Below, one piece after another: positions 10,786 to 19,762 of a stretch of DNA of 64,000 nt. Below the pieces are notes generated by a model. It saw only the letters and a program-made list of their open reading frames with translations, ran no database searches and was not told the origin of the DNA. Source of the DNA: CAWCUU01 sp963798855 (GTDB taxonomy: Bacteria; Gemmatimonadota; Gemmatimonadetes; Longimicrobiales; RSA9); contig CAWCUU010000001.1 of assembly GCA_963798855.1 (NCBI GenBank), forward strand, positions 868,001 to 932,000. Reading direction: 5' to 3'. The stretch's first letter is position 1. Each line of letters begins with the position of its first letter. The position numbers were made by a program, and so were the translations under genes.

Positions 10786-11560
10786 GTCGGACGTGACACG
10801 GCGGGACCGGGCCGGCGATGGCGACGTCGCCTGGCGAGCCTTCTTCGACGACTCCTATTTCCATCTCCATCAGCCGTTCTTCGGCGAGGCCGAAAGTCGA
10901 CTGGAGGTCGCCGGCGCCATCGAGCTGCTCGGGCTCCCGCTCGGCGCCCACGTGCTGGACGCGCCGTGTGGCTGGGGGCGGCACACGTTCCTGCTCGCGG
11001 AGGCGGGGATGCGGCCGTTCGGCGCCGACCTCTCCTGGGCGCTGCTCCGGGGCGCCCAGGGCGGCGCGGACGGCGGCGGCGCTCGGCCGCTCGTCGCCGC
11101 GGACCTGCGCCGCCTGCCGTTCCCGGACGCCGCTTTCAATGCGGTGCTGAACATCGGCAGCAACCTCGGCGTCTTCGCCGACAATGCAGAGGCCCTGGCC
11201 GCGCTGCGGGAGTCGCGCCGGGTGCTCGCTCCCGGCGGCGGCCTGCTGCTGGAGAGCATGCACAGGGACGATGTCGTCTCCAGCTACGCGAGCCGCGATC
11301 GCTGGACCCTGCCGGACGGCACCGAGGTGAGGGTCCGTCGCCGCTTCGATCCCGTCACCGGGATCAGTCGCGAGCGGATGCGCTGGCGCAGGGGCGACTC
11401 GGCCGGGGAGAAGCGCCACGCGTTGCGCCTGCGCACGGCCACCGAGGTCGTCGGGCTGCTCGGGGACGCCGACTTTCGCGAAATCGTCTGCCATGGAGAG
11501 TGGGAGGGCGGCCATCTGGAGCTTTCTTCGCCCCGGCTCATCGTGGTGGCGCGGCGCTGA
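10769..11560 (+). CDS. Class I SAM-dependent methyltransferase
   Basis: 263-aa Rossmann-fold methyltransferase. Motif I is VLDAPCGWGRHTFLLAEAG (about residues 54-72), followed by an acidic residue ending beta-2 (FGADLSWAL) and the post-II segment VLNIGSNLGVF. The start ATG lies 17 nt inside the end of the CorC gene, so the two are translationally coupled; a GTG at 10793 is an alternative. Substrate not predictable; the family covers many small-molecule O-, N- and C-methyltransferases. Confidence 0.8.
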   Translation: MKAPSESDVTRRDRAGDGDVAWRAFFDDSYFHLHQPFFGEAESRLEVAGAIELLGLPLGAHVLDAPCGWGRHTFLLAEAGMRPFGADLSWALLRGAQGGADGGGARPLVAADLRRLPFPDAAFNAVLNIGSNLGVFADNAEALAALRESRRVLAPGGGLLLESMHRDDVVSSYASRDRWTLPDGTEVRVRRRFDPVTGISRERMRWRRGDSAGEKRHALRLRTATEVVGLLGDADFREIVCHGEWEGGHLELSSPRLIVVARR

Positions 11561-11649
11561 CTTGGGCGGCTGATCGTCGGCCCGCGATCAGGAACCCCGC
11601 TAGAAGGAAGCGGTACCAATGGCGGGCGCTCGCTGCCCGTACTCTTCAT

Positions 11650-11653
11650 GGAG
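11650..11653 (+). promoter_or_regulatory. Ribosome binding site deciding the tatA start
   Basis: GGAG ending 6 nt before the ATG at 11660. The alternative ATG at 11648 has no purine-rich sequence upstream and would add only four residues ahead of the conserved N-terminus. Confidence 0.5.
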
Positions 11654-11659
11654 TCGGAT

Positions 11660-11884
11660 ATGTTCGGCAGAATCGGTCCCGAGGAGCTGATCCTGATCCT
11701 GATCGTGCTCCTGGTCATCTTCGGCCCGTCGCGCCTGCCGGGTCTCGGCGGCGCGCTGGGCAAGTCGATGCGGAGCTTCAAGAGGGCCGTGCACGGCGAG
11801 GACAATGGAGCTGCGGACGCATCGGCCGTGCTCGCGCCCGATAACGGCGTCAGCGAGACCTCTTCGCCCGAGCGCCCCGGCTGA
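11660..11884 (+). CDS. tatA: Twin-arginine translocase subunit TatA/TatE
   Basis: 74-aa pore-forming component of the Tat system, which exports folded proteins. N-terminal membrane helix (ELILILIVLLVIFG), the FGPSRLPGLGG hinge and an amphipathic helix with basic residues (KSMRSFKRAV) are the TatA/E hallmarks; the tail is acidic and unstructured. ATG 11660 was chosen because of the GGAG six bases upstream. No tatB, tatC or Tat substrate is adjacent. It lies between the two mutase subunits without an obvious link. Confidence 0.92.
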   Translation: MFGRIGPEELILILIVLLVIFGPSRLPGLGGALGKSMRSFKRAVHGEDNGAADASAVLAPDNGVSETSSPERPG

Positions 11885-12020
11885 GCCGGCGGCGATCGCC
11901 TCCTTCTGCTCCGCGGCGCCGGCCGGTTGCCCGCGCCGGGAGCCGCCGCGTACCTTTCACGGCCTCGGCTCGACCGCACGACGGCCGGGACGGGTACGAC
12001 TGCGACTCTGACGCGAAACC

Positions 12021-12440
12021 ATGCCAGAACGGAAGATCCGCGTGCTCGTCGGCAAGCCCGGCCTGGACGGGCACGACCGTGGCGCGAAGGTGATCGCGAG
12101 CGCCTTTCGGGACGCGGGCTTCGAGGTCATTTACACCGGTCTGCACCAGACACCGGAGATGATCGTCAGCGCCGCCGTGCAGGAGGATGTGGATGTCATC
12201 GCGCTCAGCGTGCTGTCCGGAGCGCACATGACGCTCTTTCGCCGCGTGCTCGAGTTGCTGAAGAGAGAAGGTGCGGACGATGTCCTGCTGACGGGCGGCG
12301 GCATCATCCCTGCCGAGGACATGGAGGAGCTGCGGACGATGGGAATCGGGCAGCTCTTCGGGCCGGGCACGCCGACCACCGAGCCGATTGCGTACATCCG
12401 GGAGTGGTTCGCCGAGCGGAACCGTGACGGAGAAGGTTAG
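12021..12440 (+). CDS. Methylmalonyl-CoA mutase, cobalamin-binding (small) subunit
   Basis: 139-aa B12-binding domain protein, the partner of the catalytic subunit encoded at 7684. Visible cobalamin signature: DGHDRGAK (DxHxxG, the histidine replaces the lower axial ligand), SVLSGAHM (SxL) and TGGGIIP (GG). Length matches free-standing mutase C-terminal subunits. It is separated from its partner by about 2.6 kb with three unrelated genes. The next gene starts 17 nt before its stop. Confidence 0.92.
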   Translation: MPERKIRVLVGKPGLDGHDRGAKVIASAFRDAGFEVIYTGLHQTPEMIVSAAVQEDVDVIALSVLSGAHMTLFRRVLELLKREGADDVLLTGGGIIPAEDMEELRTMGIGQLFGPGTPTTEPIAYIREWFAERNRDGEG

Positions 12441-14073
12441 CCGGCGCGGGCAGGGGGAGCGCGACATCGCGGCCGCGGGGGCCTCACGCCTGCGGCGGCT
12501 CGCGGCCGAGATCCGGGAGCTGGAGGACCGGCTGCGCGAAGGCGGCGGCGCGGAGAAGGTGGAGCGCCAGCACTCGCAGGGGAAGCTCACCGCGCGCGAG
12601 CGCATCGCACTGCTGCTCGATGCGGGATCCAGCCTCCTCGAGATCGGCCTTCTCGTCGCGTACGACCGCTACGACGGGCAGGCGCCGGCGGCCGGCGTCG
12701 TCACCGGGCTCGGAGTGGTGCACGACCGCCCGATCGTCGTGGTGGCCAACGACGCCACGGTGAAGGCCGGCTCCTGGTGGCCCGAGACCATCACGAAGAT
12801 GCTGCGGGCGCAGGAGGTCGCCATGCGCTGCCGCATCCCGATCGTCTACCTGGTGGATTCGGCGGGCGTGAACCTGCCCTACCAGGGCGGAGTCTTTCCC
12901 GGCCAGTACGGCGCCAGCCGACTGTTCTACTACAACTCCATCATGCGCCACTTCCTGCACGTGCCGCAGATCGCGGCGGTCATGGGCCCGTGCATCGCCG
13001 GGGGTGCTTATCTCCCCGCGCTCTCCGACGTGATCCTGATGGTGGAAGGCAGCAGCTTCATGGGACTCGGCGGGCCGAATCTCGTGAAGGGCGCCACGGG
13101 CCAGAGCGTCGGGGCGGAGGAGCTGGGCGGGGCGTGGATCCACAACGCGATCAGCGGTGTGGCGCACTACCGGCTGACTGATGACCGCGCCTGCGTGGCC
13201 CGTATCCGCGAGCTGATCGACGAACTGCCGTACCGGGCGCCCGAGGCCGCCGTTCGCGATACCGAGGGCCCCGCGCGACCGGCGGCGGACGCGTACGACA
13301 TCCTCCCCGTCGACCACCGGCAGCCGTACTCGATGCGTGCCCTGCTGGACACACTGCTGGATGGCGGTCGATTCGACGAGTTCCAGGCCGACTTCGCGCC
13401 CGAGATGATCTGCGGAACCGCGCGCCTCGACGGCGTCGCGGTGGCCGTCATCGCGAACGCCCGCGGCATGCTGAAGGACCCGCATGGCGGGGCGCCCAAG
13501 TTCGGGGGCATCGTCTATGCCGACAGCGCCGAGAAGGTAGCCTTCTTCATCGACACGATGAACCGGCTGGGCACGCCGCTGCTCTTCGTGCAGGACGTGA
13601 GCGGCTTCATGGTCGGGCCCGAAGCGGAGCACTCCGGCATCATCCGGGCGGGCGCACGCTTCGTGGAGGCAATGGCGACGGCAACGGTGCCGAAGCTGGT
13701 GTTGACCGTCAACCACGCCTCGGGTGCCGGCTACTACGCGATGGCCGGCCAGGGCTTCGATCCCGACTTCATCTTCTCCTGGCCCACGGGCCGCATGGCG
13801 GTGATGGAAGGCGAGAGCGCGGTGATGGCCGTGTTCGGTGCGCAGCTGGAGCAGCTGAAACATGAAGGCGGCGAGGACGACGAGATGCAACGTCGCATCG
13901 AGGCCATGCGCGAGGACTACGAGCACCAGCTCGACGCTCGCTACGCCGCAGCCCGCGGCTTCGCCGACGCGATCCTGATGCCCGAGGAGACGCGCCCGGC
14001 GCTGAGCCTCGCCCTGCGCGCCGCCCTGCACAACCCCGGGCCGCACCTCGGCCCCTGGGGTGACCTCGAGTGA
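12424..14073 (+). CDS. Acyl-CoA carboxylase carboxyltransferase (beta) subunit
   Basis: 549-aa biotin-dependent carboxyltransferase with both N- and C-terminal crotonase-type halves. It transfers carboxylate between biotin and an acyl-CoA. N-half features include QHSQGKLTARERIALLLD, VYLVDSAGVNLPYQ and GPCIAGGAYLPALSD; C-half features include FVQDVSGFMVG and the oxyanion region NHASGAGYYAM. Alignment by eye is closer to methylcrotonoyl-CoA/glutaconyl-CoA types than to canonical propionyl-CoA carboxylase, but the mutase neighbours suggest propionyl/methylmalonyl-CoA. GTG 12424, overlapping the upstream gene, aligns with family starts better than the longer frame from 12388. No biotin carboxylase or biotin carrier gene lies in the window. 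Confidence 0.85.
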   Translation: MTEKVSRRGQGERDIAAAGASRLRRLAAEIRELEDRLREGGGAEKVERQHSQGKLTARERIALLLDAGSSLLEIGLLVAYDRYDGQAPAAGVVTGLGVVHDRPIVVVANDATVKAGSWWPETITKMLRAQEVAMRCRIPIVYLVDSAGVNLPYQGGVFPGQYGASRLFYYNSIMRHFLHVPQIAAVMGPCIAGGAYLPALSDVILMVEGSSFMGLGGPNLVKGATGQSVGAEELGGAWIHNAISGVAHYRLTDDRACVARIRELIDELPYRAPEAAVRDTEGPARPAADAYDILPVDHRQPYSMRALLDTLLDGGRFDEFQADFAPEMICGTARLDGVAVAVIANARGMLKDPHGGAPKFGGIVYADSAEKVAFFIDTMNRLGTPLLFVQDVSGFMVGPEAEHSGIIRAGARFVEAMATATVPKLVLTVNHASGAGYYAMAGQGFDPDFIFSWPTGRMAVMEGESAVMAVFGAQLEQLKHEGGEDDEMQRRIEAMREDYEHQLDARYAAARGFADAILMPEETRPALSLALRAALHNPGPHLGPWGDLE

Positions 14074-14100
14074 CGCACCTTCCGCACTAGCCGAGCCGTC

Positions 14101-15345
14101 ATGAACGTCCTCGTGCTCAACGTCGGCTCCGCCACGGTGAAGTTCCAGGTCGTAGCGACCGATCGGGAAGCGATGGCCGCGGACAGCGATCGTCGCCTCG
14201 CGCAGGGCGCGCTCGAGCACGTGGGCGGGTCGGCGGTCATCACGGTGCACGACTCGACGGGCAGTGCGCAGCGCCATGCCGCGCTGCTGCCCGACATCCG
14301 CGCGGCCGTCGACTGGATCCTGCACTGGCTCGCGTCACCCGAGGCGAACACGGGACTGGGCAGCCTCGGCGACCTCCACGCCGTCGGCCATCGCGTGGTG
14401 CATGGCGGCGAGGCGTTCCACACCTCCGTGCTGATCGACGAGGGGGTACTGCATCGACTCGAGGAAGAGACGATCCAGCTCGCGCCGCTCCACAACCCCT
14501 ACAACATTCGCGGGATCCGGGCGGTGCGGGCGCTGCTCGGCGCCGAGACGCCGCAGGCCGCCGTCTTCGATACAGCGTTCCACCAGACCCTGCCGGAGCA
14601 CGCGTTTCTCTACGCGATCCCCTATTCGCTGTACCGGCGCCACCGCATCCGCCGCTACGGCTTCCACGGCACGTCGCACCGTTACCTCGGCTGGCGCTAC
14701 CGTCGCCTCACCGGCCGGGAGCGCGAGGACACCCACATCGTATCCCTTCACCTCGGCAACGGATGCTCCGCGTGCGCGATCCGCGGCGGCGCATCCGTCG
14801 ACACCTCCATGGGCTTCACGCCGCTGGAGGGGCTGGTCATGGGGACGAGGTCCGGCGACGTCGATCCGGCGATCGTGGGGTGGCTCGCCGGGAAGGAGGG
14901 CTGGTCGGCGAGCGAGGTGGAGACACTTCTGAACCGGCAGTCGGGGTTGCTGGGGCTCTCCGGCCTGACCCAGGACATGCGCGACCTCGTGGACGAGGTC
15001 GCGGCCCACGAGGACCGGCGCGCCGGGCTGGCCATCGACGTCTTCGCGTATCGCGCCCGCAAGTACATCGGCGCCTACCTGGCCGCAATGGGTGGGGCGG
15101 ACGCCGTCATCCTCTCCGGCGGCATCGGCGCGAACTCGCCCTTCGTGCGCGAGCGGATCCTGCGCGGGCTGGAGTGGGCCGGGCTCCAGCTCGACCCTGC
15201 CGCGAACGCTGCGACCGTCGCGCGTGCCGGCCGCATCTCCACCGAGGCGTCGCAGCTGCACGCCTGGGTCATCCCGACGGACGAGGAGCTGCTGATCGCG
15301 CGCGATACGGCCAGGCTCGTGCTGGGCCTGGAGACGCGTTATTAA
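14101..15345 (+). CDS. ackA: Acetate/propionate kinase
   Basis: 414-aa ASKHA-fold kinase that interconverts acyl phosphate + ADP and carboxylate + ATP. N-terminal NVGSATVKFQ corresponds to the family NxGSSSxKF motif. Further signatures are AVFDTAFHQTLPE, RRYGFHGTSHRYL, HLGNGCSACAI and MGFTPLEGLVMGTRSGDVDP, with ILSGGIGANSPFVRE near the C-terminus. It closes the methylmalonyl-CoA block, so a role with propionyl phosphate is possible; no phosphotransacetylase is present here. It ends directly at the 13-bp repeat array. Confidence 0.92.
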   Translation: MNVLVLNVGSATVKFQVVATDREAMAADSDRRLAQGALEHVGGSAVITVHDSTGSAQRHAALLPDIRAAVDWILHWLASPEANTGLGSLGDLHAVGHRVVHGGEAFHTSVLIDEGVLHRLEEETIQLAPLHNPYNIRGIRAVRALLGAETPQAAVFDTAFHQTLPEHAFLYAIPYSLYRRHRIRRYGFHGTSHRYLGWRYRRLTGREREDTHIVSLHLGNGCSACAIRGGASVDTSMGFTPLEGLVMGTRSGDVDPAIVGWLAGKEGWSASEVETLLNRQSGLLGLSGLTQDMRDLVDEVAAHEDRRAGLAIDVFAYRARKYIGAYLAAMGGADAVILSGGIGANSPFVRERILRGLEWAGLQLDPAANAATVARAGRISTEASQLHAWVIPTDEELLIARDTARLVLGLETRY

Positions 15346-15485
15346 GGCAGGCGCTAACGGCAGGCGCTAACGGCAGGCGCTAACGGCAGGCGCTGACGGC
15401 AGGCGCTGACGGCAGGCGCTGACGGCAGGCGCTGACGGCAGCCGCTGACGGCAGCCGCTGACGGCAGGCGCTGACGGCAGGCGCG
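15346..15485. repeat. Tandem array of 13-bp repeats, GGCAGGCGCTRAC x10 plus partial
   Basis: Ten contiguous 13-bp units begin immediately after the TAA of the kinase gene. The first three read GGCAGGCGCTAAC, the others GGCAGGCGCTGAC, with units 8 and 9 carrying GGCAGCCGC. A partial eleventh unit follows (ends at 15485). The array lies between converging genes and has no convincing reading frame. Units share the heptamer GCAGGCG with the second array, in which it appears on the opposite strand. Confidence 0.9.
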
Positions 15486-15523
15486 AAAATCGGCCCGCCG
15501 GGCTGCGAGCCTGCCGTTGCGCC

Positions 15524-15622
15524 TGCAGCAAACGCCTGCAGTAGGCGCCTGCAGTAATCGCCTGTAGTAGGCGCCTGCAGTAATCGCCTGTAGCAGGCGC
15601 CCGCAGTAATCGCCTGGCGTCA
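15524..15622. repeat. Second 13-bp repeat array, CGCCTGCAGTAAT-type units in opposite orientation
   Basis: About eight 13-bp units such as CGCCTGCAGCAAA, CGCCTGCAGTAGG, CGCCTGCAGTAAT and CGCCTGTAGTAGG follow one another. The last degenerate unit runs into the stop codon of the minus-strand permease (15620-15622). CGCCTGC is the reverse complement of the GCAGGCG core of the first array, so transcripts from either side could fold the two arrays against each other. About 40 bp of non-repetitive sequence separates the arrays. Confidence 0.85.
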
Positions 15623-18046
15623 CTCCGATCGCAGCGCGGTCGCCGGCGGGATGCGCGCCGCGCGGCCGGCGGGCACCAGGCACGCGAGCAGCGTGACCGC
15701 GAGCAGCAGCACGGCGGCCGCGATCATCGTGAAGGGATCCTGCGGCGCGATTCCGTAGAGCTCGGCCCTCAGCAGACCGGCCGACCACAGGCTCGCCGCA
15801 ACGCCGAGCGCCACTCCGGCAGCAGCTGGCGCGAGCCCCTGCCGGACGACGAGCCCCACGACTCCGCTGCGGGTCGCGCCGAGCGCCATCCGTACGCCGA
15901 TCTCGCGGGTCCGGCGCGAGACGAGATACGCGACGACCCCGTAGATGCCCACACCTGCGAGCACTGCGGCCAACACGGCGAAGAGCCCGACCAGGAGTAG
16001 CATGAATCGCGGGCGGGCGAGGTCGTCCGCGATGAGACCCTGCATCGTCTCCGGGTCGCGGATCGGGGCGCCGGGCTCGAGGCGGTGCAGTGCCTCGCGC
16101 GCCGCCAGCAGGGCCGCGCTCGTGCTCCCCGTCGTGCGGATCACGACCGAACCGAACGACGGTGCGGTCTGGGCGATCGGCAGATAGATCTCCGGCTCGG
16201 GCGGTCGCTCGAGGCGCAGCGAGCGGATATCGCCGACGATCCCGATGATCCTGTACGGCTCTTCGTGCGGATATCCGACGCCGACACCCACGTGGATCTG
16301 CTGTCCGATCGGATCCATACCCGGCCAGAACTTTTCGGCGGCGGCGCGGCTGACCACGGCCACCGGCACCGACCCCCACCGGTCGGTGGCCTCCAGGTCC
16401 CGGCCGTGCACCAGCGGGATCGCCATCGCGGCGAAGTAGTCGGGATTCACGAAGCGGAGCAGGGACGTCGGCTCGTCACCCGGCTCCGGCGGAGGCTGGT
16501 CCATGCGCCGGAAGCTCGAGAAGATCGTGGTTCGAGAGAGCGGAAGACCGACCACCTCGCCTACGCTCTGCGTTCCGGGGATCGCCTCCAGCTCGCGCTG
16601 CAGGTCGACCCAGAAGCGGGCGGCCCGATCCGGGTTGTCATCGTAGGCCGAGGGCAGGTTGATCCCGAACGTGGCAAGCCGCTCGGTCCTGTAGCCCGGC
16701 TCGACCGAGGAGAGGTTGGCGAAGCTGCGCAGCAACAGTCCTGCTCCGACCAGCAACACGAGCGACAGTCCGACCTCCGCGACCAGCAGCCCCGCGCGCC
16801 CGCTCCGACGGCCGCTCGCACCATCGGAGCCCCTCCCTCCTTGTCGCAGAGCGTCCACCAGAGGCGAGCGGGCCAGGCTGATCGCGGGAGCGAGCCCGGA
16901 CAGCAAGCTCGTCGCCACCACGAGTCCCAGCGCGAACAGCAGAGTCGCGCCGCTGACGGTGACTTCCTCGAGCCGCGGTATGTTGCCCGGCGACAGCGCC
17001 CGTAGCGCGTCCACCCCGAGCCACGCGAGCCCCACGCCCGCGGCGCCCCCCACCAGCGCGAGCACGAGGCTCTCCGTCAACAGCTGCGACACCAGCCGCT
17101 TTCGGTCCGCCCCGAGCGACGCGCGCAACGCGACTTCCTGGCGGCGTGCCGCCCCCCGTGCAAGGAGCAGGTTCGCGACGTTCGCGGACGCGATGAGGAG
17201 CACCAGCACCACGGCCGCGAACAGCACCCCCAGCGCGTCCCTCGCGGATCCAACGACCACGTCCTGCAGACGGCGAACGCGAACCCCCACGTTCTTGTTG
17301 CTTCCGGGATACGCCTGCTCGATCCTTGCCGCGATGGCGCTCATCTCCTTCTGCGCCTCCTCGATCGTCGCCCCCGGCGCTAGGCGGGCCGCCGCGTTCA
17401 TGTAGACACAGCCGCGGCCGCAGTGCTCCCGGTCGTTCTGCAGTGGGAGCCAGATACGCGCGTGGCTCGGGTAATCGAAGCCCCGTGGCGCTACGCCGAC
17501 GACCTCGTACGCTTCGCCACCGAGCTCCAGCATCTTGCCGGGCGCCGAGGCCGTCCCGCCGAGCCGCTCCTGCGCGAAGCCGTAGCTCACCACCGCCACG
17601 TTCGGCCCGTTCAGCCGCGCTTCCTCCCGCGCGAACGTCCGCCCCACCACCGGGGCGGAGCCGAAGACCGAGAAGAAGTCCGACGTGACCACTCCACCCT
17701 GCACGAGCTCCGCCGAGCCGTTCGCCGTCAGCGTCAAGCGGGATTCGCGGTACTCCGCCATCGCGCCGAGCGTCTTCGAGGACTGATCCCAGTCGTCGAT
17801 GTCCACCGGAGAGACGGAGCTCCCTTCCTCATTCCGCGGTTGGGTACGGTCCACGCGCGACACGTCCACGATCCGATCCGCATCCGGGTATGGCAGGGGC
17901 CGCAGCACCACCCCGTTCACGACGCTGAAGATCGCGGTCGTGGCGCCGACGCCGAGCGCGAGCGTCACGATCGCCACGGCCGCGAAGCCCGGCCGACGGC
18001 GCAGCGATCGCAGCGCGAATCTCAGGTCATGGAGCAGGAGGTCCAT
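15620..18046 (-). CDS. ADOP-family ABC transporter permease (MacB/FtsX-like)
   Basis: 808-aa permease of the MacB-like ADOP (acidobacterial duplicated orphan permease) type. Two FtsX-type halves each carry periplasmic MacB_PCD and four membrane helices; the N-terminus DLRFALRSLRRRPGFA and LALGVGATTAIFSVVNGVLLRPLPY-like segment are typical. No ATPase gene accompanies it, which is usual for this family. ATG 18046 (family-typical MDLLLHDLRF) is chosen over the longer frame to 18133, which adds an unconserved Arg-rich stretch. The substrate is unknown; relatives are linked to efflux or lipoprotein/peptide handling. Its gene ends inside the second 13-bp repeat array. Confidence 0.87.
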   Translation of the reverse strand: MDLLLHDLRFALRSLRRRPGFAAVAIVTLALGVGATTAIFSVVNGVVLRPLPYPDADRIVDVSRVDRTQPRNEEGSSVSPVDIDDWDQSSKTLGAMAEYRESRLTLTANGSAELVQGGVVTSDFFSVFGSAPVVGRTFAREEARLNGPNVAVVSYGFAQERLGGTASAPGKMLELGGEAYEVVGVAPRGFDYPSHARIWLPLQNDREHCGRGCVYMNAAARLAPGATIEEAQKEMSAIAARIEQAYPGSNKNVGVRVRRLQDVVVGSARDALGVLFAAVVLVLLIASANVANLLLARGAARRQEVALRASLGADRKRLVSQLLTESLVLALVGGAAGVGLAWLGVDALRALSPGNIPRLEEVTVSGATLLFALGLVVATSLLSGLAPAISLARSPLVDALRQGGRGSDGASGRRSGRAGLLVAEVGLSLVLLVGAGLLLRSFANLSSVEPGYRTERLATFGINLPSAYDDNPDRAARFWVDLQRELEAIPGTQSVGEVVGLPLSRTTIFSSFRRMDQPPPEPGDEPTSLLRFVNPDYFAAMAIPLVHGRDLEATDRWGSVPVAVVSRAAAEKFWPGMDPIGQQIHVGVGVGYPHEEPYRIIGIVGDIRSLRLERPPEPEIYLPIAQTAPSFGSVVIRTTGSTSAALLAAREALHRLEPGAPIRDPETMQGLIADDLARPRFMLLLVGLFAVLAAVLAGVGIYGVVAYLVSRRTREIGVRMALGATRSGVVGLVVRQGLAPAAAGVALGVAASLWSAGLLRAELYGIAPQDPFTMIAAAVLLLAVTLLACLVPAGRAARIPPATALRSE

Positions 18047-18382
18047 TTTGGCACGGGGGGTTCGGGGTCGTCGCCCAATGTCGCTCCGGCGGACTCCGGC
18101 GCGGCAGGCACAGCGCGCTAGGGCAGCCTTCATGCCACTCTATTGACATGGGCGTAACATAAAGATAGAGAGATGGTTACGGGGTAATCGTGCCTTGCCG
18201 CCAACTGCGCCGCTGTTCGCCCGCGGTACCCGCCGTCCCAATGCCGGACAGATGGCTGCCCGGGGGAGGAGCTGAGCGAGCGGAGCCAAGCCCCGCGGGC
18301 CGACTGGCCCGGTCCGGGCGGGCCCGTCTATCTTGCCTGAGCGAGCCACGGCCAGGGATCTCCGAACCGAAGCGTAGACCGA
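18047..18382. other. Intergenic region between the permease and the AtuA gene, with divergent promoters
   Basis: 336 bp without a supported gene. It carries an AT-richer patch at 18138-18171, with CTCTAT (18138-18143) and its inverse ATAGAG (18165-18170) 21 bp apart, and TTGACA at 18143-18148. The half-sites resemble those of the tandem palindromes at 53353 and could be a PadR-type site for the permease. A TATCTT hexamer at 18329-18334 may be the -10 of the AtuA-side promoter. All motif roles are inferred. Confidence 0.35.
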
Positions 18383-19762
18383 ATGGCATTACGCGAGCGC
18401 GTCCGCATCGCCTCCGGACAGGGGTTCTGGGGGGACCGGCTGGACGCTCCGATCGAACAGGTACGACGCGGCCCGATCGATTTCCTGATGCTCGACTATC
18501 TGGCCGAGGTCACGATGTCGATCCTGCAGAAACAGCGCGCCCGGGATCCGGCGCAGGGTTACGCTCGCGACTTCGTGCCGCTCATGGGGGAGATCCTGCC
18601 GGACTGTGTCGAGAAGGGGATTCGGGTGGTAGCGAACGCGGGCGGCGTGAACCTGCCCGCGTGTCGCGATGCGCTGCTCGAGGCGGCACGCGAGGCAGGC
18701 GTGTCCGGACGAGCGCGGATCGGCGCCGTCACCGGCGATGACATCCTCGAGCGGCTGCCGGGGCTCCTCGAGCGGGGGCACCGGCTGGAGAACATGGAGA
18801 CCGGCGAGCCTCTGGAGACCGTGCTCGACCGGGTGCAGAGCGCGAACGCCTACATCGGCGCGCGGCCGATCCTGGAGGCGCTGGAGCGGGATGCGACGGT
18901 GGTCGTCACGGGCCGGTCGACGGACACAGCGCTGACCTACGCTCCCATGATGCACGCGTTCGGCTGGGCGCAGGATGCGTGGGACCGCATCGCGGCGGGC
19001 ATCGTCGCGGGTCACATCAACGAGTGCGGCGCGCAGGCGACCGGTGGGAACACCCTTGCGGACTGGGAGACCATCCCCGGCCTGGCCGATGTCGGGTTTC
19101 CGATCATCGAGGCGAGCGCGGATGGCACGTTCGTCGTGACGAAGCACGATGGCACCGGGGGGCGGGTGAGCGTGGCGACGGTGACCGAGCAACTGGTCTA
19201 CGAGATGGGGGACCCGCGCGAGTACATCACACCGGACGCGATCGCGGACTTCACGACGATCCGGCTGGAGCAGGAGGCACCGGACCGGGTTCGGGTTTCG
19301 GGCGTTCGGGGTCGCCCGCGTACGGACCGGCTCAAGGTGTCGATCTCTTATTCGGCGGGATACAAGGCGGTCGGAACGCTCGTCTACGCGTGGCCGGACG
19401 CGGTCGAGAAGGCGCAGGCCGCGGACCGTGTGCTCCGCGAGCGCCTCGATCGGCTGGGGCTGCACTTCGACGAGATCCGCACCGAGCTGGTGGGCTGGAA
19501 CGCCACGCACGGCCACCTCGCCGGGCCGCCGCCGCCCGACCTCGCCGAGGTCGAGCTGCGCGTCGGCGTGCGCGCCGCCGAGCGCGCGCCGGTCGAGCGC
19601 TTCACGCGTGAGCTGGCGCCGCTGATCCTGACCGGTCCGCCGTCGGTGACCGGCTTCGCCGGCGGTCGGCCGCGAGTGCAGGAGGTGGTGGCGTACTGGC
19701 CGGCGCTGATCGACCGGGCGGAGATCGAGCGGCACCTGGAGGTGGAGGTGGTGGACGCATGA
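18383..19762 (+). CDS. AtuA family protein (DUF1446, acyclic terpene utilisation)
   Basis: 459-aa protein of the DUF1446/AtuA family, named from the acyclic terpene (citronellol/geraniol) utilisation clusters; biochemical role not established. Conserved N-terminal segments RVRIASGQGFWGDR, FLMLDYLAEVTMSIL and VANAGGVNLPAC, plus NECGAQATGGN and PGLADVGFPIIE, mark the family. Its stop overlaps the start of the small AtuA-like gene, and a crotonase follows, so the three form one operon. The presence of acyl-CoA enzymes suggests a branched acyl-CoA or terpene/leucine catabolic role, which is inferred. Confidence 0.85.
   Translation: MALRERVRIASGQGFWGDRLDAPIEQVRRGPIDFLMLDYLAEVTMSILQKQRARDPAQGYARDFVPLMGEILPDCVEKGIRVVANAGGVNLPACRDALLEAAREAGVSGRARIGAVTGDDILERLPGLLERGHRLENMETGEPLETVLDRVQSANAYIGARPILEALERDATVVVTGRSTDTALTYAPMMHAFGWAQDAWDRIAAGIVAGHINECGAQATGGNTLADWETIPGLADVGFPIIEASADGTFVVTKHDGTGGRVSVATVTEQLVYEMGDPREYITPDAIADFTTIRLEQEAPDRVRVSGVRGRPRTDRLKVSISYSAGYKAVGTLVYAWPDAVEKAQAADRVLRERLDRLGLHFDEIRTELVGWNATHGHLAGPPPPDLAEVELRVGVRAAERAPVERFTRELAPLILTGPPSVTGFAGGRPRVQEVVAYWPALIDRAEIERHLEVEVVDA

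Noticed and set aside
12484..14325. 613-codon minus-strand frame opposite the carboxyltransferase
   Set aside because: Shadow of the carboxyltransferase; composition dominated by Arg, His and Val without family features.
15346..15615. CRISPR array
   Set aside because: Units are 13 bp with no unique spacers and no cas genes nearby.
15354..16379. Minus-strand frame running through the 13-bp repeat arrays
   Set aside because: It translates repeats into CRQRLPSA-type repeats and overlaps the permease out of frame; not a believable protein.
18143..18171. TTGACA-N17-TAGAGA as a promoter for the AtuA gene
   Set aside because: The -10 matches only 3 of 6 positions and the gene starts over 200 bp away; kept only as part of the intergenic note.
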